DNA from: Atherix ibis
Lineage: Eukaryota > Arthropoda > Insecta > Diptera > Athericidae
DNA: 64,000 nt
Assembly (NCBI GenBank): GCA_958298945.1
Contig: OY282608.1
Span: forward strand, 12,811,933 to 12,875,932
Reading direction: 5' to 3'
In this document: positions 1 to 13,254 of the stretch, one piece after another
Layout of the letters: each line of letters opens with the position of its first letter
How positions within the stretch are numbered: position 1 is the first letter of the stretch
Notes under the pieces: model-generated
What the model saw: the letters and a program-made list of their open reading frames with translations, nothing else
Told to the model about the DNA's origin: nothing
Databases searched by the model: none
Translations under genes and position numbers: made by a program

Positions 1-850
1 CGAACAAACCAACAAGCCAACAAACCAACCAACCAACAAACCAACAAGCCAACAAGCCAACAAACCAGCAAACCAACAAACCAACAAATCAACAAACGAA
101 CAAACCAACAAACCAACAAACCAACAAACCATTAAACCAAGTAACCAACAAACCAACAAACCAACAAACCAACGAACGAACAAACCAATAAACGAACCAA
201 CCAACAAACCAAGAAACCAACAAGCCAACAAACCAACAAGCCAACAAACGAACAAACCAACACACCAACAAACCAAGAAACCGACAAACCAACAAACGAA
301 CAAGCCAACAAACAAACAAAACAACAAGCCAGCAAACCAACAAACCGACAAGCCACCAAACCAACAAACCAACAAACCAACAAACCAACAAACCAACAAA
401 CCAACAAACAAACAAACCAAGAAACCAAGAAACCAACAAACCAACAAACCAACAAGCCAACAAACGAACAAACCAACAAACGAACAAACCAACAAACCAA
501 CAAACCAACAAACCAACAAGCCAAGAAACCAACAAGCAAAAAACCAACATACCAACAAACCAACAAACCAACAAACCAACAAACCAACAAACCAACAAAC
601 CAACAAACGAACAAACCAGCAAACCAACAAGCCAACAAACCAACAAACCAACAAACGAACACACCAACAAACGAACAAACCAACAAACGAACAAACCAAC
701 AAACCAACAAACCAACTAAACAACAAACCAACAAACCAACAAACCAACAAGCCAACAAACCAGCAAACCAACAAACCAACAAACCAACAAACGAACAAGC
801 CAACAAACCAACAAACCAACAAACCAACAACCAACAAACCAACAAGCCAA
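1..850. repeat. Alpha-type higher-order cassette, first copy
   Basis: This stretch shares a fixed order of rare variants with four later places. The clearest landmark is CCGACAAGCCACC, at 345 here and again at 11170, 12699, 20433 and 24144. Around it, all copies carry AACACACC followed by AAGAAACC on one side and AACATACC-type units on the other. The window opens inside the cassette. Two one-base losses change the register here, near 536-547 (a 7-base AAAAACC where the copies near 11,350 have 8) and near 825-832 (a 7-base AACAACC). I see no gene. Confidence 0.75.
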
Positions 851-3800
851 CAAACTAACAAACGAACAAACCAACAACCGAACAAACCAGCAAACAAACA
901 AACCAACAAACGAACAAACCAACAAACGAACAAACCAACAAACCAACAAACCAACAAACGAACAAACGAACAAACGAACAAACCAACAAACCAACAAACC
1001 AACAAACCAACAAACCAACAAACCAAGTAACCAACAAACCAACAAGCCAACAAACGAACAAACCAACAAACAAACAAACCAACAACACAACAAGCCAACA
1101 AGCCAACAAACGAACAAACAAACAAACCAACAAACGAACAAACCAACAAACAAACAAACCAACAAACCAACAAACCAACAAACCAGCAAACCAACAAGCC
1201 AACAAGCCAACAAACCAACAAGCCAACAAACGAACAAACCAACAAACCAAGAAACCAACAAACCAACAAACCAACAAACGAACAAACCAACAAACCAACA
1301 AACCAACAAACCAACAAACCAACAAACCAACAAACCAACAAACCAACAAACCAACAAACCAACAAACCAACAAGCCAACAAACCAACAAACCAAGAAACC
1401 AACAAACAAACAAACCAATAAACGAACAAACCAACAAACGAACAAACGAACAAACCACCAAACCAACAAACGAACAAACAAACAAACCAACAAATCAACA
1501 AACAAATAAACCAACAAACCAACAAACCAACAAGCCAACAAACGAACAAACCAACAAACCAACAAACCAACAAGCCAACAAACCAACAAACAAATGAACC
1601 AACAAACCAACAAACCAACAAACCAACAAACCAACAAACCAACAAACCAACAAACGAACAAACCAACAAACCAACAAACCAACAAACCAACAAACAAACA
1701 AACCAACAAGCCAACAAGCCAACAAACCAACAAACCAACAAACCAACAAACCAACAAACCAACAAGTCAACAAGCCAACAAGCCAACAAACCAACAAACC
1801 AACAAACCAACAAACCAATAAACCAACAAACCAACAAACCAACAAACCAACCAACCAGCAAACCAAAAAACGAACAAACCAACAAGCCAACAAACGAACA
1901 AACCAACAAACAAACAAACCAACAAACCAACAAACCAACAAACCAACAAACCAACAAGCCAACAAGCCAACAAACCAACAAGCCAACAAACGAACAAACC
2001 AACAAACCAAGAAACCAACAAACCAACAAACCAACAAACCAACAAACGAACAAACCAACAAACCAACAAACCAACAAACCAACAAACCAACAAACCAACA
2101 AACCAACAAGCCAACAAACCAACAAACCAAGAAACCAACAAACAAACAAACTAATAAACGAACAAACCAACAAACGAACAAACCACCAAACCAAAAAACG
2201 AACAAACCAACAAACCAACAAACCAACAAACCAACAAACCAACAAACCAACAAACCAACAAACCAACAAACCAAGTAACCAACAAACCAACAAGCCAACA
2301 AACGAACAAACCAACAAACAAACAAACCAACAACACAACAAGCCAACAAGCCAACAAACAAACAAACAAACAAACCAACAAACCAACCAACCAACAAACA
2401 AACAAACCAACAAACCAACAAACCAACAAACCAACAAACCAACAAGCCAACAAGCCAACAAACCAACAAACCAACAAACCAACAAACCAACAAACGAACA
2501 AACGAACAAACCAACAAACCAACAAACCAACAAACCAACAAACCAACAAACCAACAAACCAACAAGCCAACAAACCAACAAACCAAGAAACCAACAAACA
2601 AACAAACCAATAAACGAACAAACCAACAAGCGAACAAACGAACAAACCACCAAACCAACAAACGAACAAACCAACAAACTAAGAAACCAACAAACAAATA
2701 AACCAACAAACCAACAAACCAACAAGCCAACAAACGAATAAACCAACAAACCAACAAACCAACAAGCCAACAAACCAACAAACAAATGAACCAACAAACC
2801 AACAAAACAACAAACCAACAAACCAACAAACGAACAAACCAACAAACCAACAAACCAACAAACCAACAAACAAACAAACCAACAAGCCAACAAGCCAACA
2901 AACCAACAAACCAACAAACCAACAAACCAACAAACCAACAAACCAACAAACCAAGTAACCAACAAACCAACAAGCCAACAAACGAACAAACCAACAAACA
3001 AACAAACTAACAACACAACAAGCCAACAAGCCAACAAACGAACAAACAAACAAACCAACAAACCTACAAACCAACAAACAAACAAACCAACAAACCAACA
3101 AACCAACAAACCAACAAGCCAACAAACCAACAAGCCAACAAACGAACAAACCAACAAACCAAGAAACCAACAAACCAACAAACCAAAAAACGAACAAACC
3201 AACAAACCAACAAACCAACAAACCAACAAACCAACAAACCAACAAACCAACAAACCAACAAACCAACAAACCAACAAGCCAACAAACGAACAAACCAAGA
3301 AACCAACAAACAAACAAACCAATAAACGAACAAACCAACAAACGAACAAACGAACAAACCACCAAACCAACAAACGAACAAACCAACAAACCAACAAACC
3401 AACAAACAAATAAACCAACAAACCAACAAACCAACAATCCAACAAACGAACAAACCAACAAACCAACAAACCAACAAACCAACAAACCAACAAACAAATG
3501 AACCAACAAACCAACAAACCAACAAACCAACAAACGAACAAACCAACAAACCAACAAACCAACAAACCAACAAACCAACAAACAAACAAACCAACAAGCC
3601 AACAAGCCAACAAGCCAACAAACCAACAAACCAACAAACCAACAAACCAACAAGTCAACAAGCCAACAAGCCAACAAACCAACAAACCAACAAACCAACA
3701 AACCAATAAACCAAGAAACCAACAAACAAACCAACAAACCAGCAAACCAATAAACGAACAAACCAACAAACGAACAAACGAACAAACCACCAAACCAACA

Positions 3801-5980
3801 AACGAACAAACCAACAAACCAACAAACCAACAAACAAATAAACCAACAAACCAACAAACCAACAAGCCAACAAACGAACAAACTAACAAACCAACAAACC
3901 AACAAGCCAACAAACCAACAAACCAAGAAACCAACAAACAAACAAACCAATAAACGAACAAACCAACAAACGAACAAACGAACAAACCACCAAACCAACA
4001 AACGAACAAACCAACAAACCAACAAACAAATAAACCAACAAACCAACAAACCAACAAGCCAACAAACGAACAAACCAACAAGCCAACAAACCAACAAACC
4101 AACAAACCAACAAACGAACAAACCAACAAACCAACAAACCAACAAACCAACAAACAAACAAACCAACAAGCCAACAAGCCAACAAACCAACAAACCAACA
4201 AACCAACAAACCAACAAACCAACAAGTCAACAAGCCAACAAGCCAACAAACCAACAAACCAACAAACCAACAAACCAATAAACCAACAAACCAACAAACC
4301 AACAAACCAACAAACCAGCAAACCAACAAACGAACAAACCAACAAGCCAACAAACGAACAAACCAACAAACAAACAAACCAACAAACCAACAAACCAACA
4401 AACCAACAAACCAACAAGCCAACAAGCCAACAAACCAACAAGCCAACAAACGAACAAACCAACAAACCAAGAAACCAACAAACCAACAAACCAACAAACC
4501 AACAAACCAACAAACCAACAAACCAACAAACTTACAAACCAACAAACCAACAAGCCAACAAACCAAGAAACCAACAAACAAACAAACTAATAAACGAACA
4601 AACCAACAAACGAACAAACGAACAAACCACCAAACCAAAAAACGAACAAACCAACAAACCAACAAACCAACAAACCAACAAACCAACAAACCAACAAACC
4701 AACAAACCAACAAACCAACAAACCAACAAACCAAGTAACCAACAAACCAACAAGCCAACAAACGAACAAACCAACAAATAAACAAACCAACAACACAACA
4801 AGCCAACAAGCCAACAAACGAACAAACAAACAAACCAACAAACCAACAAACCAACAAACAAACAAACCAACAAACCAACAAACCAACAAACCAACAAACC
4901 AACAAGCCAACAAGCCAACAAACCAACAAACCAACAAACCAACAAACCAACAAACGAACAAACGAACAAACCAACAAACCAACAAACCAACAAACCAACA
5001 AACCAACAAACCAACAAACCAACAAGCCAACAAACCAACAAACCAAGAAACCAACAAACAAACAAACCAATAAACGAACAAACCAACAAGCGAACAAACG
5101 AACAAACCACCAAACCAACAAACGAACAAACCAACAAACTAACAAACCAACAAACAAATAAACCAACAAACCAACAAACCAACAAGCCAACAAACGAACA
5201 AACCAACAAACCAACAAACCAACAAGCCAACAAACCAACAAACAATTGAACCAACAAACCAACAAAACAACAAACCAGCAAACCAACAAACGAACAAATC
5301 AACAAACCAACAAACCAACAAACCAACAAACCAACAAACAAACAAACCAACAAGCCAACAAGCCAACAAACCAACAAACCAACAAACCAACAAACCAACA
5401 AACCAAGTAACCAACAAACCAACAAGCCAACAAACGAACAAACCAACAAACAAACAAACCAACCACACAACAAGCCAACAAGCCAACAAACGAACAAACA
5501 AACAAACCAACAAACCAACAAACCAACAAACAAACAAACCAACAAACCAACAAACCAACAAACCAACAAACCAACAAGCCAACAAACCAACAAGCCAACA
5601 AACGAACAAACCAACAAACCAAGAAACCAACAAACCAACAAACCAACAAACGAACAAACCAACAAACCAACAAACCAACAAACCAACAAACCAACAAACC
5701 AACAAACCAACAAACCAACAAACCAACAAGCCAACAAACCAAGAAACCAACAAACAAACAAACCAATAAACGAACAAACCAACAAACGAACAAACGAACA
5801 AACCACCAAACCAACAAACAAACAAACCAACAAACCAACAAACCAACAAACAAATAAACCAACAAACCAACAAACCAACAATCCAACAAACGAACAAACC
5901 AACAAACCAACAAACCAACAAACCAACAAACAAATGAACCAACAAACCAACAAACCAACAAACCAACAAACGAACAAATC
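851..5980. repeat. Beta-type higher-order region with 2.46-kb internal duplication
   Basis: The region is defined by the variant ACCAAACC (near 1455, 2186, 2647, 3359, 3787, 3987, 4627, 5107 and 5803) preceded by clustered AACAAACG units, and by the pair AACAAACA-AATAAACC or AACAAACA-AATGAACC. Lines at 1801-1920 match 4261-4380 with an offset of 2460 and only isolated differences, for example AAAAAACG near 1866 against AACAAACG near 4326. The match extends over roughly 1,600-2,750 and 4,060-5,200. The offset is not a multiple of 8 because the register slips by 4 bases near 3729. A second recurring block links AAGTAACC to AACAACAC (1081, 2329, 3009, 4789). No gene is seen. Confidence 0.8.
3721..3736. 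other. 4-base register slip (loss or gain of one quartet)
   Basis: The canonical unit AACAAACC starts at positions equal to 1 modulo 8 from about 833 to 3720, and at 5 modulo 8 from here to about 7655. The local sequence reads AACAAACA-AACC-AACAAACC, whereas related blocks read AACAAACA-AACAAACC, so one quartet is missing. This shows that the octamer behaves as a pair of 4-base half-units. Confidence 0.8.
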
Positions 5981-7649
5981 AACAAACCAACAAACCAACA
6001 AACCAACAAACAAACAAACCAACAAGCCAACAAGCCAACAAACCAACAAACCAACAAACCAACAAACCAACAAACCAACAAGTCAACAAGCCAACAAGCC
6101 AACAAACCAACAAACGAACAAACCAGCAAACCAACAAGCCAACAAACCAACAAAACAACAAACGAACACACCAACAAACGAACAAACCAACAAACGAACA
6201 AACCAACAAACCAACAAACCATAAAAACAACAAACCAACAAACCAACAAACCAACAAACCAACAAGCAAACAAACCAGCAAACCAACAAACCAACAAACC
6301 AACAAACCAACAAACGAACAAACCAACAAACGAACAAGCCAACAAACCAACAACCCAACAAACCAATAAACCAACAAACCAACTAGCCAACAAACTAACA
6401 AACCAACAAACCAACAAACGAACAAACCAGCAAACAAACAAACCAACAAACGAATACCCCAATAAACGAACAAACGAACAAACCAACAAACCAACAAACC
6501 AACAAACCAACAAACCAACAAACGACCAAACGAACAAACCAACAAACCAACAAACCAACAAACCAACAAACCAACAAACCAAGTAACCAACAAACCAACA
6601 AATGAACAAACCAACAAACAAACAAACCAACAACACAACAAGCCAACAAGCCAACAAACGAACAAACAAACAAACCAACAAACCAACAAACCAACAAACC
6701 AACAAACAAACAATCCAACAAGCCAACAAACCAACAAGCCAACAAACGAACAAACCAACAAACCAAGAAACCAACAAACCAACAAACCAACAAACGAACA
6801 AACCAACAAACTAACAAACCAACAAACCAACAAACCAACGAACCAACAAATCAACAAACCAACAAACCAACAAGCCAACAAGCCAACAAACCCACAAGCC
6901 AACAAACGAAGAAACCAACAAACCAACAAACCAACCAACAAACAAACCAAGTAACCAGCAAACCAACAAACCAATAAGCCAACAAACCAAGAAACCAAGA
7001 AACCAAGAAACCAAGAAACCAACAAACCAACAAACCAAGTAACCAACATACCAACAAACCAACAAACCAACAAGCCAACAAACGAATAAACCAACAAGCC
7101 AACAAACCAACAACCCAACAAACCAACCAACCAACAAACCAACAAACCAACAAACGAACAAGCCAACAAACCAACAAACCAACAAACCAACAAACCAACA
7201 AACCAACAAACCAACAAGCCAACAAACTAACAAAACAACAAACCAACAAACGAACAAACCAGCAAACAAACAAACCAACAAACGAACAAACCAACAAACG
7301 AACAAACCAACAAACCAACAAACCAACAAACCAAGTAACCAACAAACCAACAAGCCAACAAACGAACAAACCAACAAACAAACAAACCAACAAACTAACA
7401 AGCCAACAAGCCAACAAACGAACAAACAAACAAACCAACAAACCAACAAACCAACAAACCAACAAACCAACAAACCAACAAGCCAACAAACCAACAAGCC
7501 AACAAGCCAACAAGCCAACAAGCCAACAAGCCAATAAACGAACAAACCAACAAACCAAGAAACCAACAAACCAACAAACAAACAAACGAACAAACCAACA
7601 AACCAACAAACCAACAAACCAACAAACCAACAAACCAACAAGCCAACAA

Positions 7650-7670
7650 GCAAACAAACCACAAGCCAAC
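7650..7670. other. One-base deletion shifting the octamer register
   Basis: The run AACAAACC-ACAAGCC contains a 7-base unit at about 7661. Upstream (7141, 7445) the unit starts at 5 modulo 8; downstream (7684, 8292, 9604) it starts at 4. The related copies near 6891, 8578 and 9346 read CCCACAAGCC and keep eight bases, so the loss is private to this copy. Confidence 0.75.
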
Positions 7671-7997
7671 AAACGAACAAACCAACAAACCAACAAACCA
7701 ACAAACCAACCAACAAACAAACCAAGTAACCAGCAAACCAACAAACCAATAAGCCAACAAACCAACAAACCAACAAACCAAGAAACCAAGAAACCACCAA
7801 ACCAACGAACCAAGTAACCAACAAACCAACAAACCAACAAACCAACAAGCCAACAAACGAATAAACCAACAAGCCAACAATCCAACAAACCAACAAACCA
7901 ACAAACCAACAAACCAACAAACCAACAAACCAACAAACCAACAAACCAACAAACCAACAAACCAAAAAACCAACAAACCAACAAACCAACAAACCAA

Positions 7998-8120
7998 CAA
8001 GCCAACAAACGAACACACCAACAAACGAACAAGCCAACAAACCAACAAACCAACAAACCAACAAACCAACAAACCAACAAGCCAACAAACGAACACACCA
8101 ACAAACGAACAAGCCAACAA
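7998..8120. repeat. Local 80-base tandem duplication
   Basis: The block containing AACAAGCC, AACAAACG, AACACACC, AACAAACG, AACAAGCC appears with GAACACACC at 8011 and again at 8091, an offset of 80 bases or ten octamers. The related copy near 9690 has only one such block, so this is a recent small duplication. Confidence 0.75.
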
Positions 8121-10180
8121 ACCAACAAACCAACAAACCAACAAACAAACAAACCAACAAACCAACAAACCAACAAACCAACAAACGAACAAACCAACAA
8201 ACGAACAAACCAACAAACCAACAAACCAACAAACCAACAAACCAACAAAACAATAAACCAACAAACCAACAAACCAACAAACCAAGTAACCAACAAACCA
8301 ACAAACGAACAAACCAACAAACAAACAAACCAACAACACAACAAGCCAACAAGCCAACAAACGAACAAACAAACAAACCAACAAACCAACAAACCAACAA
8401 ACCAACAAACAAACAATCCAACAAGCCAACAAACCAACAAGCCAACAAACGAACAAACCAACAAACCAAGAAACCAACAAACCAACAAACCAACAAACGA
8501 ACAAACCAACAAACTAACAAACCAACAAACCAACAAACCAACGAACCAACAAACCAACAAGCCAACAAGCCAACAAACCCACAAGCCAACAAACGAAGAA
8601 ACCAACAAACCAACAAACCAACCAACAAACAAACCAAGTAACCAGCAAACCAACAAACCAATAAGCCAACAAACCAAGAAACCAAGAAACCAAGAAACCA
8701 AGAAACCAACAAACCAACAAACCAAGTAACCAACAAACCAACAAACCAACAAACCAACAAGCCAACAAACGAATAAACCAACAAGCCAACAAACCAACAA
8801 ACCAACAAACCAACCAACCAACAAACCAACAAACCAACAAACGAACAAGCCAACAAACCAACAAACCAACAAACCAACAAACCAACAAACCAACAAACCA
8901 ACAAGCCAACAAACTAACAAAAGAACAAACCAACAAACGAACAAACCAGCAAACAAACAAACCAACAAACGAACAAACCAACAAACGAACAAACCAACAA
9001 ACCAACAAACCAAGTAACCAACAAACCAACAAGCCAACAAACGAACAAACCAACAAACAAACAAACCAACAAACTAACAAGCCAACAAGCCAACAAACGA
9101 ACAAACAAACAAACCAACAAACCAACAAACCAACAAACCAACAAACCAACAAACCAACAAGCCAACAAACCAACAAGCCAACAAGCCAACAAGCCAACAA
9201 GCCAATAAACGAACAAACCAACAAACCAAGAAACCAACAAACCAACAAACAAACAAACGAACAAACCAACAAATCAACAAACCAACAAACCAACAAACCA
9301 ACAAACCAACAAACCAACAAACCAACAAGCCAACAAGCAAACAAACCCACAAGCCAACAAACGAACAAACCAACAAACCAACAAACCAACCAACAAACAA
9401 ACCAAGTAACCAGCAAACCAACAAACCAAGAAGCCAACAAACCAACAAACCAACAAACCAAGAAACCAAGAAACCAACAAACCAACGAACCAAGTAACCA
9501 ACAAACCAACAAACCAACAAACCAACAAGCCAACAAACGAATAAACCAACAAGCCAACAATCCAACAAACCAACAAACCAACAAACCAACAAACCAACAA
9601 ACCAACAAACCAACAAACCAACAAACCAACAAACCAACAAACCAAAAAACCAACAAACCAACAAACCAACAAACCAACAAGCCAACAAACGAACACACCA
9701 ACAAACGAACAAGCCAACAAACCAACAAACCAACAAACCAACAAACCAACAAACCAACAAACCAACAAACCAACAAACCAACAAACCGACAAACGACCAA
9801 ACCAGCAAACCAACAAGCCAACAAACCAACATACCAACAAACGAACAAACCAACAAACGAACAAACCAACAAACGAACAAACCAACAAACCAACAAACCA
9901 ACAAACCAACAAACCAACAAACCAACAAAACAATAAACCAACAAACCAACAAACCAACAAGCCAACAAACCATTAAACCAACAAACCAACAAACCAACAA
10001 ACCAACAACGAAGAAGCCAACAAACCAACAAACCAACAAACCAACAAACCAAAAAGCCAACTAACTAAGGAACCAAGAAACCAACAAACGAACAAACGAA
10101 CAAACCAACAAACAAACAAACCAACAAACGAACAAACGAACAAACCAACAAACCAACAAACCAAGAAACCAACAAACCAA

Positions 10181-11717
10181 CAAACCAACAAACGAACAAA
10201 CAAACAAAAAAACAAACCAACAAACCAACAAACCAACAAACCAAGTAAGCAACAAACTAACAAGCCAACAAACGAAAAAACCAACAAACCAACAAACCAA
10301 CAAACCAATAAGCCAACAAGCCAACAAACGAACAAACAAACAAACCAACAAACCACCAAACGAACAAACCAACTAACAAACAAACCATCAAGCCAACAAG
10401 CTAACAAACCAACAAGCCAACAAACGAACAAACCAACAAACCAAGAAACCAACAAACCAACAAACCAACAAACGAACAAACCAACAAACCAACAAACCAA
10501 CAAACCAACAAACCAACAAACCAACAAAAAAAAAAGCCAACAAGCCAACAACCCAACAAGCCAACAAACGAACAAACAAATAAACCAACAATACAAACAA
10601 ACCAATAAGCCAACAAACGAACAAACCAACAAACCAACAAACCAACAAACCAACAAACCAACAAACCAACAAACAAACAAACCAAGTAACCAACAAAACA
10701 ACAAACAAGCAAGCCAACAAACTAACAAACCAACAAACCAACAAACCAACAAACCAACAAACCATTAAACCAACAAACCAAGTAACCAAGAAACCAACAA
10801 ACCAACAACCCAACAAACGAACAAACCAACAAGCCAACAAACCAACAAACCAACCAACCAACAAACCAACTAGCAAACAAGCCAACAAACCAGCAAACCA
10901 ACAAACCAACAAATCAACAAACGAACAAACCAACAAACCAACAAACCAACAAACCAACAAACCAAGTAACCAACAAACCAACAAACCAACAAACCAACGA
11001 ACGAACAAACCAATAAACGAACCAACCAACAAACCAAGAAGCCAACAAGCCAACAAACCAACAAGCCAACAAACGAACAAACCAACACACCAACAAACCA
11101 AGAAACCAACAAACCAACAAACGAACAAGCCAACAAACAAACAAAACAACAAGCCAACAAACCAACAAACCGACAAGCCACCAAACCAACAAACCAACAA
11201 ACCAACAAACAAAAAAACAAACAAACCAAGAAACCAAGAAACCAACAAACCAACAAACCAACAAGCCAACAAACGAACAAACCAACAAACGAACAAACCA
11301 ACAAACCAACAAACCAACAAACCAACAAGCCAAGAAACCAACAAGCCAAAAAACCAACATATCAACAAACCAACAAACCAACAAACCAACAAACCAACAA
11401 ACCAACAAACCAACAAACGAACAAACCAGCAAACCAACAAGCCAACAAACCAACAAACCAACAAACGAACACACCAACAAACGAACAAACCAACAAACGA
11501 ACAAACCAACAAACCAACAAACCAACTAAACAACAAACCAACAAACCAACAAACCAACAAGCCAACAAACCAGCAAACCAACAAACCAACAAACCAACAA
11601 ACTAACAAACGAACAAGCCAACAAACCAACAAACCAACAAACCAACAAACCAACAAACCAACAAGCCAACAAACTAACAAACCAACAAACCAACAAACGA
11701 ACAAACCAGCAAACAAA
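10181..11717. repeat. 1.53-kb tandem higher-order repeat, copy 1
   Basis: Copy 1 of two adjacent near-identical units. Landmarks here and in copy 2 are: CCATCAAGCC at 10385 and 11922 (offset 1537), an A10 run at 10526 and 12063 (1537), and CCGACAAGCC at 11170 and 12699 (1529). The 8-base fall in offset means copy 2 has lost one octamer between these points. The left edge was placed where the match with 11,718 onward begins. The right half is the alpha cassette also seen at the start of the window. Contains no gene. Confidence 0.8.
10526..10535 (+). repeat. A10 run at a shared landmark
   Basis: Ten A residues precede GCC, where the satellite would normally read about AACAAACC-AACAAGCC. The same landmark recurs at 12063-12072 (A10), 19790-19798 (A9) and 23552-23557 (A6), so it is inherited within the higher-order repeat and has changed length since. 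Confidence 0.85.
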
Positions 11718-13254
11718 CAAACCAACAAATGAACAAACAAACAAAAAAACAAACCAACAAACCAACAAACCAACAAACCAAGTAAGCAACAAACTAACGA
11801 GCCAACAAACGAAAAAACCAACAAACCAACAAACCAACAAACCAATAAGCCAACAAGCCAACAAACGAACAAACAAACAAACCAACAAACCACCAAACGA
11901 ACAAACCAACTAACAAACAAACCATCAAGCCAACAAGCTAACAAACCAACAAGCCAACAAACGAACAAACCAACAAACCAAGAAACCAACAAACCAACAA
12001 ACCAACAAACGAACAAACCAACAAACCAACAAACCAACAAACCAACAAACCAACAATCCAACAAAAAAAAAAGCCAACAAGCCAACAACCCAACAAGCCA
12101 ACAAACGAACAAACAAATAAACCAACAATACAAACAAACCAATAAGCCAACAAACGAACAAACCAACAAACCAACAAACCAACAAACCAACAAACCAACA
12201 AACCAACAAACAAACAAACCAAGTAACCAACAAAACAACAAACAAGCAAGCCAACAAACTAACAAACCAACAAACCAACAAACCAACAAACCATTAAACC
12301 AACAAACCAAGTAACCAAGAAACCAACAAACCAACAACCCAACAAACGAACAAACCAACAAGCCAACAAACCAACAAACCAACCAACCAACAAACCAACT
12401 AGCCAACAAGCCAACAAACCAGCAAACCAACAAACCAACAAATCAACAAACGAACAAACCAACAAACCAACAAACCAACAAACCAACAAACCAAGTAACC
12501 AACAAACCAACAAACCAACAAACCAACGAACGAACAAACCAATAAACGAACCAACCAACAAACCAAGAAGCCAACAAGCCAACAAACCAACAAGCCAACA
12601 AACGAACAAACCAACACACCAACAAACCAAGAAACCAACAAACCAACAAACGAACAAGCCAACAAACAAACAAAACAACAAGCCAACAAACCAACAAACC
12701 GACAAGCCACCAAACCAACAAACCAACAAACCAACAAACAAAAAAACAAACAAACCAAGAAACCAAGAAACCAACAAACCAACAAACCAACAAGCCAACA
12801 AACGAACAAACCAACAAACGAACAAACCAACAAACCAACAAACCAACAAACCAACAAGCCAAGAAACCAACAAGCCAAAAAACCAACATATCAACAAACC
12901 AACAAACCAACAAACCAACAAACCAACAAACCAACAAACGAACAAACCAGCAAACCAACAAGCCAACAAACCAACAAACCAACAAACGAACACACCAACA
13001 AACGAACAAACCAACAAACGAACAAACCAACAAACCAACAAACCAACTAAACAACAAACCAACAAACCAACAAACCAACAAGCCAACAAACCAGCAAACC
13101 AACAAACCAACAAACCAACAAACTAACAAACGAACAAGCCAACAAACCAACAAACCAACAAACCAACAAACCAACAAACCAACAAGCCAACAAACTAACA
13201 AACCAACAAACCAACAAACGAACAAACCAGCAAACAAACAAACCAACAAATGAA
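11718..13254. repeat. 1.53-kb tandem higher-order repeat, copy 2
   Basis: This is the second copy of the preceding unit. It starts with AACAAATG-AACAAACA near 11728, which aligns with AACAAACG-AACAAACA near 10191, an apparent C to T change at CpG. The A10 run is at 12063 and the landmark CCGACAAGCC at 12699. The copy ends near 13,254, where the sequence passes into beta-type blocks. Direct adjacency, same orientation and only isolated differences indicate a recent tandem duplication. No gene is present. Confidence 0.8.
12063..12072 (+). repeat. A10 run at a shared landmark, second copy
   Basis: This A10 run aligns with 10526-10535 at an offset of 1537, and its length is unchanged between the two tandem copies. 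Confidence 0.85.

Larger units (their letters stand above)
5981..10180. repeat. Gamma-type region, dimeric higher-order repeat of about 1.68 kb
   Basis: The landmark AAGTAACCAGC following AACCAACA-AACAAACC occurs with its GTAACC at 6951, 7726, 8638 and 9406. Spacing alternates 775, 912, 768, so the real period is about 1,680-1,687 bases. Lines 7861-7970 match 9541-9650 at an offset of 1680 with no difference seen; 7741-7800 and 9421-9480 differ at a few bases. Units reading AACCCACAAGCC (near 6891, 8578 and 9346) mark one half of the dimer. Nearby, AACAAGCC and AACAAACG are unusually dense. No gene is visible. Confidence 0.8.

Noticed and set aside
20..40. 4-base insertion at CCAACCAACCAACAAACC
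   Set aside because: It reads as an in-register octamer AACCAACC with one A to C change. The matched copies at 1850 and 4310 confirm a substitution, not an indel.
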